From Planoprotostelium fungivorum (taxonomy: Eukaryota > Evosea > Variosea > Cavosteliida > Cavosteliaceae), in assembly GCA_003024175.1 (NCBI GenBank), contig MDYQ01000153.1:1-64000 (forward strand): DNA of 64,000 nt, written 5' to 3'. How positions within the stretch are numbered: the stretch's first letter is position 1; the number at the start of each line of letters is the position of its first letter. The notes beneath the pieces were generated by a model, which was not told where the DNA came from, made no database searches, and was given only the letters and a program-made list of their open reading frames with translations. Below are positions 33,536 through 44,688 of this stretch, in pieces. A program made the position numbers and the translations under genes.

Positions 33536-36500
33536 TCATAGGGCAGTGACAGTCCATCTGGAGTCGGCCGAGTTGGGCATGGGATCCGTCATTACGACCG
33601 AAGTGGAGCCCGTAGTGGTGCCGATGGCGAAGGAGTTGTAGGTGGCGGTAATCCTATAGGTTCCGTTGTTGATATTCTCGACGACCCACACGGTTCGCCT
33701 CGTGTCTACGACTCCGGAGCTGATTCTGACCTGTCCCTAGTGTCATCATCGCTTGACGATCGTGATACGAGCACGGCTAGAACTCACGCTGTTCCGTACG
33801 ATCGAGAGTACCAGTTGTCCAGTTGATAGCCACTCTTCGATATGATGACGTACTGATCCTTGTTCACCGAGGTAAACTGATGACAGTCAAATTGTGAATC
33901 CTTCCGGACTTTTTTCGGCTCACCGAGAAGATCTGACTGGTGGTCGTAGACGAACAGTTAGCCACGGTGACGATGTTACTAGCCACGAGACATAGACCCG
34001 TGCTGGATTGCTTGATCAAAAAGTTGTAAGAACCGAAGGGGTTCTGTGTGTTGGCCAAGACGATGTTAGGCTGAGCGATGGAAGTCTGGCACAGGTCAGA
34101 GAGGCAGGTTCTATACGAGCCTCACCAAGATACCTCCGGTACCTCCTGCACGGTTTCTGGCCCACAGCATGTAGCCGTTCAGACCCCAGCGGGTGCTCCA
34201 CGAACTACAAAGAGTGAATAAAGAAGATAAACCCCATAGATCTCACTTTCTGATGATCCAATAGTCTTGTCCGGTGGTCTTCTCAGTTCCCCAGCCAACG
34301 ATCAACATGGCATGGCCTGATTGAGACTTGTTGGCCCAAGTGTCGTCCGTGTACACTCCACCTGCCACATCATCAGCCACCCGTTGGGTATTATTGTAGA
34401 TCGACCCACCGGTGTAGCTGTTGAAGGAGCTGGATAATTGTACGGCAATGTACGCCGGGCCGAATTGAAGGGCATACTTGATTGATTCCTCGTTGCTACC
34501 CCCTCTTCTCGTGATGGTGCTAGGAGCGGAAGAATTTGTAACGATCTTGATTTCGGTATTGGGGGGCTGAGGCCGGCGTCACGATCACTTGACAGGTCGA
34601 CTCACCTGGCTGTGCGGCACATGGAGCTCCCTGTGTACTATCCTGTACCACGTCAGACTTATACTTATGACGTCATATCACGTCACCTTTACTGTGTAAG
34701 GGAAATTGGAAGAAGTAGTGATACCTCCGTTGTATTGGATCCAACTGTAGGCCTGATCACCCCATCCTCCGCTGCAACCCTGCTTGCTGGAACAAGAAAC
34801 AATCTACGAGGAGTCATGCAGAGATTGACAGGTGATCACCTGCTGCTCGGACAATGCAAGAGGGGTCGTGTTGTACGCTAGAGCCCAGACGGATTCGAGT
34901 GAGCCTGGAAGAGTGAGTTCCCGCCCGAGATGTACGTCCAAATTTCGAATCTCACCGATGGAAGCGAATGCCCAGCAGGATCCACATGAGGATTGATCGC
35001 GGACGGCACCGACTATATTTCCGCGACTTCTCCAGTCAAAATCCGGTAGGTAACGATAGCTATCAGCGTTAGCATTGTATATCGTCGACATACGCACCTG
35101 GGTGCCGCGCAGTTGAGGGTAGTGTACAAGTTTACGTATTTTCCATCGGTTGTACCACAGTTAGAGCCGTCAGGACATTTGTTGGGGTTGGTGGGGCAGG
35201 CAGGCGAGGTCGACTCAAACTTACCGGTCGCTATACTATATCAATCTAGAACCACCAGAATTTCGATTCTCACCGAAGCTGTTACCACAGTAACAGTAAG
35301 GTACGCTCATACCACCATAAGAATATCCCTTGGTAGAGCAGTAATTTACGCAGCCGGCGACGCTGGACATGGAGTAACCGGTGGCCCAGTAGAAATTGGT
35401 TAGGTTGGTGCAGCCCAAAGACTGACACTGAGCCGAACTGTTGCAACCAGATACGTCGTAGACAGTGAGAGCAGCTGTTCCACCGCAGATCTGTGCAGCA
35501 TTACCCGAGCAAGTGGATGAACAATTGGAGTTGGATCCCGCGTATCCGTAATCGCAGATGCAAGTGCTACCGGAGCTGAGACCTGATGGGGTAAGTACGT
35601 GGGTACGTACGTATGTTACGCACCGGCAAAGGTGAAGCCAGAATTGACGCAGTACTGAGCGCAGGCTTGGACTGTCATCTTCTTCGTGTCGGTCCATGTG
35701 GCACCTGCAATTTGTCAGAAGCTATCAAAGATCTTTTTAGAAGCTCTCACCCGTCATGCTAGGTTTGTCTGCAGAGGAAGACAGACATCCCTTGTACACC
35801 AAGCAGCTGCTCGTGCTCTGTCTCTTTCTGTTGCTGTCATGCCGTCAGCCTCGTTGTAGATGCTCTATGTGCTCACCCGTCAGCACCTGGGATCGTGGGC
35901 GGTGTGCACGTTCCACAGTCTTGATAAGTGCAGCCGTCGAAGACTGAGCCGCACTGTCCAGAGCAAGTGAAGCCTGCATTATAGTTGCACTTGGCCTTGT
36001 AAGGCAGGAGACCTTGTAGTAGAGTCAATGAAAGATGTGGTATGGGCTCTGGCTCTGGGCAGAGGATGCGATGAGAGGCGATGATGGATGATGAGATGTG
36101 CTTCGTACCTGGATAGTTTCCTCTGGTGGAGAAGACACACTGGTGGTATGTTCCACCGTGGCAAGAAGCAGAAGCACAGCCGACCTAAGACGGTCAACTG
36201 ACGTTTTTGGCGCCTGCATCCGCTCACCTTGGTGGTGTTCTGCCACACAATGGCCGTGTAGTTCTTGGCGCTGCGGATGTTGAAGAGGTCCCAGTTGAAC
36301 TCTCTGGCCTCCAAATTCCACTGTCCAATCACCTGATGTCACATCAGAATCACGTGATGCATTCTTCCATCTCTGACCTGGGCGATGGTCAAACCGTAGG
36401 TGTCGAGAGTGTAAGCTTCCGTGCGTAACCAGCTGCGAGAGGATCAGAATAGATGATGGAGATGAAGAAGAGCTTGTTACCGATTGGCGGGGTTTGGACC

Positions 36501-36640
36501 GATGTGGCACTGGTTCACCCAGTTCTGTGCTTTGCTGGCCAGATCAGAGTCCCAGGTCAGAGAAGTGAGGTTAGTGGCTGCAGGAGGGTACACATTGGCT
36601 CAAACGTTGTTCAGAGCCGCAAGGTAGTCTGTCTGTTCAT
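33536..36640 (-). CDS. Secreted-type multidomain protease: CAP, WSC and papain (C1A) domains
   Basis: Domain order: a CAP/SCP domain (LTSLTWDSDLASKAQNWV, NYTAIVWQNTTKVGCASASC); a Cys-rich linker; two WSC domains (SGSTCICDYGYAGSNSNC, SYGGMSVPYCYCGNSFG); a papain-type domain with catalytic Cys in RDQSSCGSCWAFASIGE, His in SQSGHAMLIVGWG and Asn in RNSWSTRWGLNGYM; then a C-terminal beta-trefoil-like region (SSTGLCLVASNIVTV) ending RWTVTAL. It would bind glycans and cut protein outside the cell or in a phagosome. Two oddities: the CAP exon has an in-frame TGA (36600-36602) where related sequences would continue, and I found no upstream exon with a signal peptide. The gene may be N-terminally damaged or misread there. 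Confidence 0.8.
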
Positions 36641-37044
36641 GAACCTAAACAAGAGATACAAAGAGCGAGATCCTCACATCGACACATCATCCAGCAGGGT
36701 CACCAACAGTATGATTCAAAGGCATTAACTATGGGTATGAAAAACTTGGCCATACAGTCTGTCATGATTTCAATTTTGAATGCTCCAACGGTCAACAGAC
36801 CTGATTCCTGGCGGAAACCAACACACGCAATGGGATCATAAAGATCTCGTATGTCCAAAGTTTATTAGTGTCTTCGATCATCGTCAAAAGCAACGTTGAG
36901 GCACACATCTGGTGGCAGATTTGCTCACAGCCATCGTGCAAAAGCGTTCTCACCTTACACCAAGATGAACGCAAACGCTTGGTGTCTCTGTTTCTGAGTC
37001 ACCCCACACAACGCGTTTATATCACGTGACCTCAGAAGATCAGG
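36641..37044. other. Stretch upstream of the papain gene
   Basis: No signal-peptide exon for the minus-strand protease is visible. An 8-bp inverted repeat, ACACCAAG...CTTGGTGT, lies near 36958-36987. The last part should hold the promoter of the Tim17-family gene. Confidence 0.35.
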
Positions 37045-37870
37045 ATGCCCGATCAAGAGCAAGATGGAAGAATTTCAGAGGCTGAAGAGCCAATAGTCAA
37101 ACCGTATGCTTTCTCACTGAATCCACAAACAGAATGGAGCGCGAGATTATTCACAGCGACCATCTCCAGTCTTCTTCTGCTTGGGTGGAGGGGTGCCATC
37201 CAGGGGAGAGATGAAGCAGTCAACATATTGAAGAACACAACCACCAAAATGACCAAAAAAGAGGTGATCATATAATATCACACACACCCTCTTGCAGTCT
37301 GGCTCAATTTATTCAGGTCATCGATCGAGCGACCTGGAACACACAAAGAAGCATGTTAAACAGTATGCTTCGAAAGGCAGCCCCGGTGGGTGATGTAATG
37401 GTTGATGAATCTGATCACGAGGAAGATAACTGCCGTCGTGGGTCTATACTCTGGCATCGACATCTACTCGGGAGAGTACAGACAAAAGTTCGACTTTTGG
37501 AATCCATTCGGTGCAGGGACAATCACAGGCTTTCTGATTGGACCCGTCTTCAGTGTGTCTCTCATCCATCACACCATTCCATCGCGACTCACGCATCACC
37601 CACTGACTGCAGACAGAGAACGGTCTGCGTGGCATCTTCTATTCTACCGTGTTGGGCAGCATGTTCGGAGGCATCATGGGCTCCATCGTCTTGGCAATCA
37701 ACACGCCTCTGCTAAGAGAAGCCATGCTGCGAGACAATGAGAAGAGGAAACAGCTGGACGAAAAGATCGACGAACTACAGAGGGCAAAGTTGGAGAGGAG
37801 CGAACAGTTCAGGAAGTTGAGGGAGGCAGAGGAGGATGAGATCAAGAGGTTAGAGAAGAGGGACAGATGA
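37045..37870 (+). CDS. Tim17/Tim22/Tim23-family mitochondrial membrane protein
   Basis: The protein starts MPDQEQDGRISEAEEP. Hydrophobic helices are RLFTATISSLLLLGWRGA, a middle segment with FWNPFGAGTITGFLIG, and STVLGSMFGGIMGSIVLAI, whose small-residue Gly pattern is typical of the Tim17 superfamily in the mitochondrial inner membrane. A Lys/Glu-rich coiled-coil tail (KRKQLDEKIDELQRAKLE) follows and ends EKRDR. It could be a relative of TIMMDC1 (complex I assembly) rather than a translocase subunit, but I cannot decide. Introns are short. The stop arises inside a 31-nt tandem repeat. Confidence 0.6.
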
Positions 37871-37940
37871 GATCAAGAGGTTAGAGAAGAGGGACAGATG
37901 AGATCAAGAGGTTAGAGAAGAGGGACAAATGAGATCAAGA
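37838..37940 (+). repeat. 31-nt tandem repeat, three copies, across a stop codon
   Basis: Copies starting GATGAGATCAAGAGG follow each other with a 31-base period, the last slightly changed. Because 31 is not a multiple of three, the join of copies 1 and 2 creates the TGA that ends the Tim17-family protein. Confidence 0.85.
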
Positions 37941-38001
37941 TGAAGAGATAAAGACGAAGAGACAAAGAGAACACAAGTATAGAGGAGAGATGAGACTTCT
38001 A

Positions 38002-39533
38002 TTATACGTCATCTGGGATGTCGTCTTCGTTGAACAATTCCTCGTTAACGTCCAATTTAGCGACCTTCTCTACTGTTTCCTTCTGTTCCGTTTAGACTTT
38101 ATCTCTCCTCCACCTCACCTCTTCCTTGTTGGAGACGTTGGTGATGAGGTTTCCATCGGCATCGTAGGCGATGAAAGACCCTTCACCTCCCGTCTTCGTT
38201 GACGTGATCGATGTTCCCGTGGCCGAGAGGTGGATCGCTGGTTCCTGTCTGTCGTTAGCTCGTGTCGAACGGTCATCTTGCATGATGTGATGATGAACGA
38301 TGAAGAGGAAGAGTAGAGGATGGAATACACACGTCGTCCTCTTCAGGCTCCAGACCCTCCGTTTCGAATACGTTCTCGTCGTCGACAAAGAGATCGGGGT
38401 TGTACAAGAAGAGATCCCTTCCACTTCGCATGGTCTTTCCAGACTTGATGTCTGCATCTCTCTGCGATTTCTCTGCCAGCTCTTTCTCTTCCTTCGCCTT
38501 CTTCTTGTCGGCCTTCCACTTTTCGAACGTCTCTCTCGTCAGTGGTGTTCGTGTCGTCAGTTTCAGTTTCTGATCTGCGTCATTTTCCCTCCTTCTTCCT
38601 CTCGTCTCACCTCTTCCTCGATAATCTCTTCGATAGGTGTCTCCTCCACTTCCTATCTCATTTTAGATCATGTCCATCATGCAATGTGCATCGCGTGATG
38701 ATGGTGCTCGAACGATCGAGAGTGTATCTCGTGATGGTATAGATGACGACGGGTTCACCTCTTCGTCGTCCTTCTTCTTGGTCTTGAACTCGTATCCGGG
38801 GGGTAGAGCGTGGACGTACATGCACTTCTCTCCTCCATTGGGACACTCCCAGAACCAACCGTACTGCTTGTTCTCGATGGCCTTTCACTCGTGAGTCTCC
38901 CTCCTCTCTCCATCTCATCACCTCGAGGAAATATTTGCAGACGATCTTGGTGGGCAAGTTCTTGTTGGTGGTAGTCTGCTTCGAATTGACGACGCTCTCG
39001 AGCTGGGTCTGATCCCAGTTGTCGATGGTGTCTTCCTCTCCGATCGCTCTCTTATCGGTGTACAAGTCCACCTGGCTCATTCAGGACCACCCTCCATCTC
39101 ATCTTTACCTTCTCTGACATTCTCTCTTGAGCCAGGTTGTGTGAGAACTTGCACTTGGCACCTTTACCACAGATGCCCTTCTTGAAGAATTCACAGACGA
39201 TCGATTTGGGATCGACTCCAACAGGTGCCTTCTGCGTGATGACGGGCTTGAAAAGATCCCTCTCAAGAGCTTCTCTCTCCAACTTGGCCTTCTCTTCTGC
39301 CTGCAACTCTGTTCAGATGGAAGCCCGGTTGTCTGGTCATCTTGGATTACCTTCTTACGGTTGGCGGCCTCCTGGTTTGCACTTCCTCCCTTCACGTTGT
39401 TTGTTACATTTTGGACATACTTCTGAACCGTTTTCGATTTGTTTTTGTTCTTCAGACCGAAGGTCTTGTCTTCCACGATCTTGTTCTTGGCCTTATCGAC
39501 CGTCTTCTTTGATGGGCCTGACTTTGGCGGCAT
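38002..39533 (-). CDS. ZC3H15: ZC3H15/DFRP1 (Tma46) homologue, partner of DRG GTPases
   Basis: DFRP1 binds and stabilises the translational GTPase DRG1. The N-terminus [20 protein letters not shown] and the family stretch [18 protein letters not shown] are nearly diagnostic. A first CCCH finger is [19 protein letters not shown]. The second spans CKYFLEA...[18 protein letters not shown] with an intron inside. The DRG-binding region is Lys/Glu-rich ([19 protein letters not shown]) and is followed by [15 protein letters not shown]. The C-terminus is acidic and ends [14 protein letters not shown]. Several short introns. Confidence 0.9.
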
Positions 39534-39746
39534 GGTGGCTCACAAGTTTCCTCTATTATTCTTCAGTTATCTCGTTCTCAAGCTCGAGCACTCACAACGA
39601 ATGGGAGGATGTGATGTGATTCTGATGAATGCACTTCTGTTGCAGGAATAAATGAAATAAACGATCTTTTATTTCATTACAAACCTTCGATTTTCTGTAG
39701 CACATTCACCTGATCAACAGCCTTCTTCAGCATCGATCATCTATAT

Positions 39747-41058
39747 CTAATCACAACCGTTTGGAGACACAGAGAGTAGGACGTTCTCTTCGATGAATGC
39801 ATCCAGTGATTCACTTTTTATATGATGCAATTCATTGAAGACGGCCCAATCGATAATACACCCTCTATTCATCCATCTCCTCACGTCTTCAATTTTCACT
39901 CTCTCCTTGCTCGCTCCCTTCTTGTGCTTGGGCACCCGATATCCTCTTCACGTTGGTTTCGATCTGGTCTGCGATGTACCCCAAATACTTGTCTCCGATA
40001 TTGTGCTTGTCACAGAACTCCTTTGATAATTCGTTTGGATCATCACCCTTCCAATTATCAGCGAAACGTGAACTAGTGATTTCGGTCTACGCACCTCACA
40101 CACGGACAAGAGTTCCTCTCGATCACCGATGGCGATGTTGAGCACCATGATGACCGTCTTCTCTTGACTGAACCTTCGATTACGCGAGCCGCTCGCTCTC
40201 CCCTGCTCTCCATCATTTTCTCTCTTCACTTTGACTCTCACCCTGCTGTTTCTCCTTCCACCAGAGTGGTATTCTCTCTCGCCGGACTCTGGATTGATGT
40301 CGCCTGAGTTTCTACCGTTAAATTTGGGCGACTGCTCGGTCTGATCATCATCAGTACGACAATTCATCTCTTCCCGCTGAATGGATGACGTCATGCATTA
40401 TGTGTGGAGATCAGGAGCCGATGACATATGTCGTAGAAGGGTATATCGTACACACCTGTTTACGGTCACCACTACCGCTCAACCTCCTACGATCGGCAGA
40501 TCTGGGGTTGCCTGATTGGGCTCGATTGTCTGTATCTCGACGAAATGAGGCTTCCTCGGGTGCAGGTGAGACTGGTTCTGCGGTCTCGACTGCGGAAGAG
40601 TATTTGCCGCGAGGAGGCGTGTAATGCAATCGATCGGGATGTCTGGTTTTCTCTTTGGTTTCAATTCCTACTGCTGACGAGGAGTTACTCTTTTGTGGGC
40701 TAATGGTCTCTAATCCAGCTCCATCAAGCTGCGTGGTTGAGGTAGTATCGTGAGAGCGAGAGTGACCTATGGAATGTCCTGAAGATGGCCTTCCACCTCG
40801 ATTCCTTCCTCTCGTCTCATAACTGTGGCGATTCGGTCTTCTTTGAGATTGTTGCTGCTCTCTCTCCTCCCAGCCACTGTGATCCCATACGTCACCGTCA
40901 GCCCTGTTAGGACTGGAGGGCGGTCTCTCTTCGCTGTCTCTGCGGTCACCTCGGTGTCTCTCATCTCGCTCCGAACTATTACGCGGTTTGTATGATCCGC
41001 TCTTGTAGGATTTGTACGATTCTTTATCGTTATATGTGTTTGACCGTGTGTCGTCCAT
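39747..41058 (-). CDS. Arg/Ser/Gly-rich protein with a C-terminal globular module
   Basis: The first exon begins MDDTRSNTYNDKESYKSYK and encodes about 200 residues of disordered, Arg/Ser/Gly-rich sequence (RGRNRGGRPSSGHS), as in RNA-binding proteins. After introns comes a compact segment, VIMVLNIAIGDREELLSVCE joined to DDPNELSKEFCDKHNIGDKY. This kind of small module, with a beta-hairpin, a DDP turn and FCxKH, is one I recall from C-termini of various protist proteins, with unknown function. The final exon ends LLSVSPNGCD. I recognise no named family. Confidence 0.55.
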
Positions 41059-41369
41059 GGCTCAATGTGCTTTCTTTTCGCGCCATCACGGTGGGACGTC
41101 CACTACAACCTGCTCATTCACATATTATCTGGAGGAACATCAGGACAGGTAGGTCATTCCCTGAAGGTTCAATCGTTCTACTGCTCGCATAGAATTGTCA
41201 GGAACGAGAGTCTGTAGGTGATTTGATCGCAATGTCATCTGATTCATTCGCGCACTTGAAAGACCTTTGCACTTCTAAAAGTGGATCGAGATGTTGTGGG
41301 ATGGAGGTGTCACCCTGATTACGACTGTGCATGGAGTCTTTATATATCATCACTCTACATGTGAATGGA

Positions 41370-43389
41370 CTATCTATCAATGATCTGAAGAGACCACTGC
41401 TGACAGGATACACTCGCTCTGTCCCACTGGTAGACAAAAGATCCCTCCCCATCATGGCACCCGGTGTCCATGTACTTTCCAGAAAACTTGTTGAAGAGCT
41501 CGTACGATCCACTCCCAGAGGGCTGAAGACGGAACGCCTGCTGATCGCTCTTCGAGCACTGCGACAGAGATGCTCCTTGTCCGTTACCGTTCCCACCCAG
41601 GGTGAGACACTTGTCCGTTCCCACGGCTTGAATGTTGTAGAATCGATTGCCCAATCTCTTCACGTTGTACTTCTGTCCCTCTTGGCCTGCGAAGCTCCTG
41701 ACGGTGACACCACCGTCCGAGCTGCCGCTCAGGACGAGATTCGAGCCCACGCTCCAGATCTGCAGAGGTCAGCGGGATCTACGTTTCATCTCTCACGGAG
41801 AAGGAGAACGAGGTGGTGACGTTGGGAGTGAGATAGCCTCCGAAGAGACCGGAGAGGGCACACTGCTGAGTGCACATCTTCGGTGTGGACAGAGGTCCCT
41901 GCCACTGCGGACCATAAGTGTCGCCCTGTCTGTCGTTCTTTCTGATGCCATTCATCTGAGCTGCCAGGAAGGGCATCAGTTTGTTCTGAGGATCTGAAGG
42001 TCTGGATGTCGTCAGGGAAGATACACCATGGTGATACGTACGATACGTCCATGAGGTAGGAGATTCCTCTGACCAACTGAGAGCTGAAGCACAGACCGTC
42101 GTCACAATTGACTCCGTTCTTCAAAATTCCGTGATCATCTATCCAGTCTCTCCGCTTGATCGTGTAGACGCTGAAATTGTACGCATTCTTCCAGTGGGAC
42201 ATGTCCTTCAGACATTAGCTATCGTATGATTCGTGTACACACTCCCGTCGCTTGGGCCAATGCGGCCAGGCCCATGATGTAGATTCCACTGTTGTAAGTG
42301 AAGCATGATTCGCTCAGTTTACAATCGTTGCCGGTCGGTCTCCTACCGTCAGCAATGCAATCTGACATCCTCAGTGTCTCCACGTATTTGAGAGAAGCCT
42401 CTGCTGCGTTAAGGTACTGCGTTCGTTCAGAGGCTGGTCTCTTCACTTCTTCATCACCTTGGCATCGTTGGTGTGGTAATAGAGTTTCGCTGAGAGGACG
42501 GTGTTGAGGCTGGAAGCGATGGCTGATATGTAGTTGTCGTCTTGTTTCTCGATCATTCCACCGGCTCCACATTGTCCGGGAGGTAAGATCCACCTTGGAT
42601 TCAATATCTCCCTATACACATCAGATGATGATGATGAAGTGAAGATGGAAGGAGGGGCTCACCAGATGTTCTGGGCCATTTCTAAGTGATTCGCGCCCGT
42701 GGACTTCTTTGAAACCTTTCCAGAGACTCTGCAGTTGTCTTGATGCTGTCCGTTGGTGTCTTTCTTCAACCAACAATTGTGACCGCATTTGTCATGAGCC
42801 CACGACTGAAGATGGGTTAATGTGAGTCTCAGAGGAGGATTCACCTGACAATTCGGATTGGAGGTGCACAGTCTCATGCAAGATCCAGCATCACGAGCGT
42901 AGATGGGCATCCTGGGTAAATCCCCACCTTCTACATCTATGTTGTCGTTGTAGGAGCTCTGTCCGTCGGTGGAGGTATCTCCAAAAGTCTCGTGATATCG
43001 AATGGCCATGACACCCCACCTGTGGGTGTATCAGAAGGACGTAGATTGACATCATCAGACATACCATCCAGCATCATCGTTCCAATCGTTCTGAACGATG
43101 TTGTTAGGTTCAACTGCTCTGGTCCTACTGAGAGAATGGTCTAAACGGAGATCTCTTCCACCGAATGTCTGACGCCAGTTGATAGCATCGATGTAGGCCG
43201 TGTAAGCCAGTGCTGTCTGCCAGCCTACCTTCTCCGGATCGAATCCCAACGAATACAATCCATCTACGGCTGCGTATAGATCCTCCGAGATTGTGCCTGA
43301 GGTGGTGAGAATCGAACTGAGCTCATATACACACGGCAGGAACACAATGGAATCAATAATAGTAGGTATAGAAAAGTAGCGGCTCTCAT
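41370..43389 (-). CDS. Secreted GH76-like alpha-1,6-mannanase with ricin-B lectin domain
   Basis: GH76 enzymes cut alpha-1,6-mannan of fungal or yeast cell walls. The signal peptide is MRAATFLYLLLLIPLCSC, joined across an intron to RTISEDLYAAVDGLYSLGF. The catalytic Asp pair is in VQNDWNDDAGW. The family region SLNTVLSAKLYYHTND...YLNAAEASLKYVE and the motif SCFTYNSGIYIMGLAALAQ are clear. Between the Asp pair and the next core block sits an extra Cys-rich module (MRLCTSNPNCQ, HDKCGHNCWLK) of unknown type. The C-terminal ricin-B part has QQAFRL and QQWSL repeats. A food role in digesting yeast walls fits. Confidence 0.78.
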
Positions 43390-43875
43390 GTCCTGTCTAT
43401 TGATCGTTTGTCGTCTGTCTGTCGAAAAATCGCCCACTTATTCGTCTACAGTCCCGTCACTTTTGGACATGCACGTGACATTTGGCTTCTGGTTGGTGTC
43501 CATGCATTTGTTGTGCATATTCCAGTAGTCGGGAGAGAAGTGATCCATCCTCAATGCACCATTTGACTGCCAACCGAACGGAAAAGCCGAATCAGATGTT
43601 CGTCACACTTTTGTATATTTCCCTCCATCAAATCCTTCTCACACTTCGTGACAGATATAAGCGTAAATTACATCTCCCCAATACAAGCTTGTATTTGAAC
43701 CCAAGAGGGACGAGTCAGCGAGTAGTATTTGCAACTGATACCACAAGCAAACACAGGTCGACATCGATGACTGTTGTCTGTCAACATCTCGCGGACACAG
43801 TGCAATCATGTCTGATGAATCGATGATCGCTGTGGTGGGAAGATGCATCAACTTTTTTATGCCTATTCCCACACA
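43390..43875. other. Non-coding stretch with an inverted-repeat element
   Basis: No credible gene. It contains copy 1 of a short inverted-repeat element (43481-43591) and the upstream flank of 5S copy C. Confidence 0.45.
43481..43591. mobile_element. MITE-like element, copy 1
   Basis: About 110 bases match the copy at 50848-50973 along most of their length, with one larger indel. The ends, starting TTTGGCTTCTGGTTGG and finishing AAAGCCGAA, are imperfect inverted repeats. No coding capacity. No clear target-site duplication is seen. Confidence 0.55.
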
Positions 43876-43992
43876 GCTACGATCATACCTGGTTGATCAC
43901 CCACGATCCCATGCCGAACTCGTCAGGTAAGCAACCGCGGGTGATGATAGTACTGCGATGGGTGACCGCACTGGACACGATCGTATAATAGC
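43876..43992 (+). rRNA. 5S rRNA gene, copy C (divergent)
   Basis: The sequence starts GCTACGATCATACCTGGTTG and keeps GATCCCATGCCGAACTCGTC and GATGGGTGACCGC. Its 3' end reads CGTATAATAGC instead of GTGTCGTAGC, so the terminal helix pairs less well than in copies A and B. TTTTC and a later TTTTT follow. It may be a functional variant or a decaying copy. Confidence 0.82.
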
Positions 43993-44688
43993 TTTTCTGT
44001 TCTTTTTGGCCCAATAGTGCCATTCTTTCACGACACGACGTGCGTGATGGTGACGAAAACCAAGGATGAAGCTTTTTTTCAACCTGCCTTGTGTGTGGGT
44101 CTGATTGATGACGAACAATGAGTTGAGTGGATGAGCGGTGAAGTCTCACTCGCGATGAAGATCTCAGATTAGGCATTGTCACATTTCCGTCTCTTTTACT
44201 GAAAACCTTATATAGAGATTTTCCCTTCACAAATACATTCAAGCTTCATTATACGTTGATATGATCACCATCCAAGGGAACTCTCAGTGGATTACGCAAT
44301 CCCACACAAATAAATAAGAAATGATTGACCATTGTAGGGACCCAGCTGTCAACAGGAGATTCAGTGCTGCTCCCGAGCAAAGGCATAATCTTGCTAACAA
44401 TGGAGAGACACGCACCTCATGAGGCGAGGAAGGTCAGGCGAGACCGAAGTTCCGTGGTGACCCGACGTTGGGTCTCACACAACAAACCGAAACGTGAACG
44501 TACAGGTGTGTCGTGAACTGTTAGATCCTCTATTCAACCAGTCGGATCGACTGGATCGTCGATGAGATCGGCAAAATCGCAATATTCACATTTCCTTTTG
44601 AAAACCATAAAAACATTTTCTCATAGCACAGCCGTTCATCAGTTGCGACGTGCTCTACGAGTACGGGACTGATACGATTCTAGAAGGT
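43993..44688. other. Non-coding stretch upstream of the LRR-PP2C gene
   Basis: Minus-strand frames here lack recognisable domains. TATATAGAG near 44211 and the sequences up to 44688 may be promoter or 5' leader. I see no RNA gene that I can name. Confidence 0.35.
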
